Of a DNA stretch of 6,232 nucleotides, positions 5,968 through 6,232 are shown piece after piece; within the stretch, counting starts at the first letter, position 1; each line of letters begins with the position of its first letter. Source of the stretch: Clostridia bacterium. Its GTDB lineage: Bacteria; Bacillota_A; Clostridia; Oscillospirales; Acutalibacteraceae. The position numbers and the translations under genes are program-made. A model generated the notes under the pieces. It saw only the letters and a program-made list of their open reading frames with translations, was not told where the DNA came from and did no database searches. Where the stretch lies: NCBI GenBank assembly GCA_017547865.1, contig JAFYOA010000343.1:1-6232 (forward strand). The letters run 5' to 3'.

Positions 5968-6232
5968 TTAACGGTGGTGACGGCGGCGGGCCTTGATGCG
6001 GCTGCGCTTCACGTTGTAGACCACCAGCATAACGATGTACAGCACCACCAAAGCAACGACCACCAGGGTGATAATCTTGAACCAGGGAGAGGTAAGCACA
6101 TCTTCGCCCTTGCTGATCACCGTGGCGAAATCGCTGCGTTCCACTGTCTCGGCAGCCACCAGGTCAATGGTCTGCAGTTCCTTATCGGCATACCGCAGGG
6201 TAACGGTACCGATGAAGTCGCCCTTCTTCACC
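5968..6232 (-). CDS. D-alanyl-D-alanine carboxypeptidase (peptidase S11/PBP5 family), C-terminal fragment
   Basis: Only the last 87 complete codons are in the window; the reading frame is open to the right edge, so the catalytic serine domain is not seen. Visible residues 1-33 (KKGDFIGTVTLRYADKELQ through LVAAETVERSD) match the end of the PBP5 C-terminal beta domain, in which a 'G-x-V-x-L-x-x-x-G/D-K-x-L-x-x-x-x-L-V-A-x-E-x-V-E-R' pattern is usual. A linker (34-50) leads to a single hydrophobic helix (51-73) and a basic tail (KRSRIKARRRHHR) that would sit in the cytoplasm as a stop-transfer anchor. Full-length members trim the terminal D-Ala of peptidoglycan stem peptides outside the cell. 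A GTG at 6229-6231 is an internal Val codon here, not a start. Family assignment rests on the tail alone. Confidence 0.8.
   Translation of the reverse strand, partial: VKKGDFIGTVTLRYADKELQTIDLVAAETVERSDFATVISKGEDVLTSPWFKIITLVVVALVVLYIVMLVVYNVKRSRIKARRRHHR

Overview
The window reads as a stretch of chromosome from an anaerobic Firmicute, most likely a gut member of the Clostridia (Oscillospiraceae/Ruminococcaceae type). This is inferred from strong GGAGG-type ribosome binding sites, Firmicute-style promoters, moderately GC-rich coding DNA, a YtrA-type GntR/ABC operon, and a fusion of an XRE helix-turn-helix with a desulfoferrodoxin-like domain that I recall as common in clostridial genomes. 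There are no tRNA or rRNA genes, CRISPR arrays, insertion sequences or phage genes. It looks like housekeeping or envelope-related chromosome.

Layout, left to right. Positions 1-1830 (minus strand) carry a three-gene operon transcribed leftwards: a YtrA-type GntR repressor (1453-1830), an ABC ATPase (554-1456, GTG start overlapping the repressor stop by 4 bases) and the N-terminal 193 residues of an ABC-2 permease that runs off the left edge (1-579). Its promoter (1889-1918) holds a perfect inverted repeat between the -35 and -10 boxes, a clear candidate site for autorepression. A 15-base palindrome lies just downstream. A terminator (1932-1982) separates this operon from a complete 874-residue P2A-type, SERCA-like cation ATPase (1987-4611, minus). 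The ATPase is divergent from a 169-residue PAP2-family phosphatase resembling undecaprenyl-diphosphatases (4707-5216, plus). The two share an intergenic region in which both promoters appear to use the same palindromic -10 octamer. The phosphatase converges on the HTH/desulfoferrodoxin-like regulator (5266-5850, minus), with a shared bidirectional terminator between them. At the right edge is the C-terminal end of a D-Ala-D-Ala carboxypeptidase with its membrane anchor (5968-6232, minus), followed by its own UUCG-loop terminator.

Functionally, several genes relate to the cell envelope: a PBP5-type carboxypeptidase tail, a probable lipid-carrier phosphatase, and a regulator/ABC set of the type that responds to cell-wall antibiotics in Bacillus. 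Their proximity may be coincidental. I found no clearly undescribed multi-gene system. The most interesting points are the SOR-like domain of the HTH regulator, where the expected last histidine ligand is Asp and the catalytic Glu-Lys is missing; the dyad operator inside the GntR operon promoter; and the shared -10 divergent promoter.
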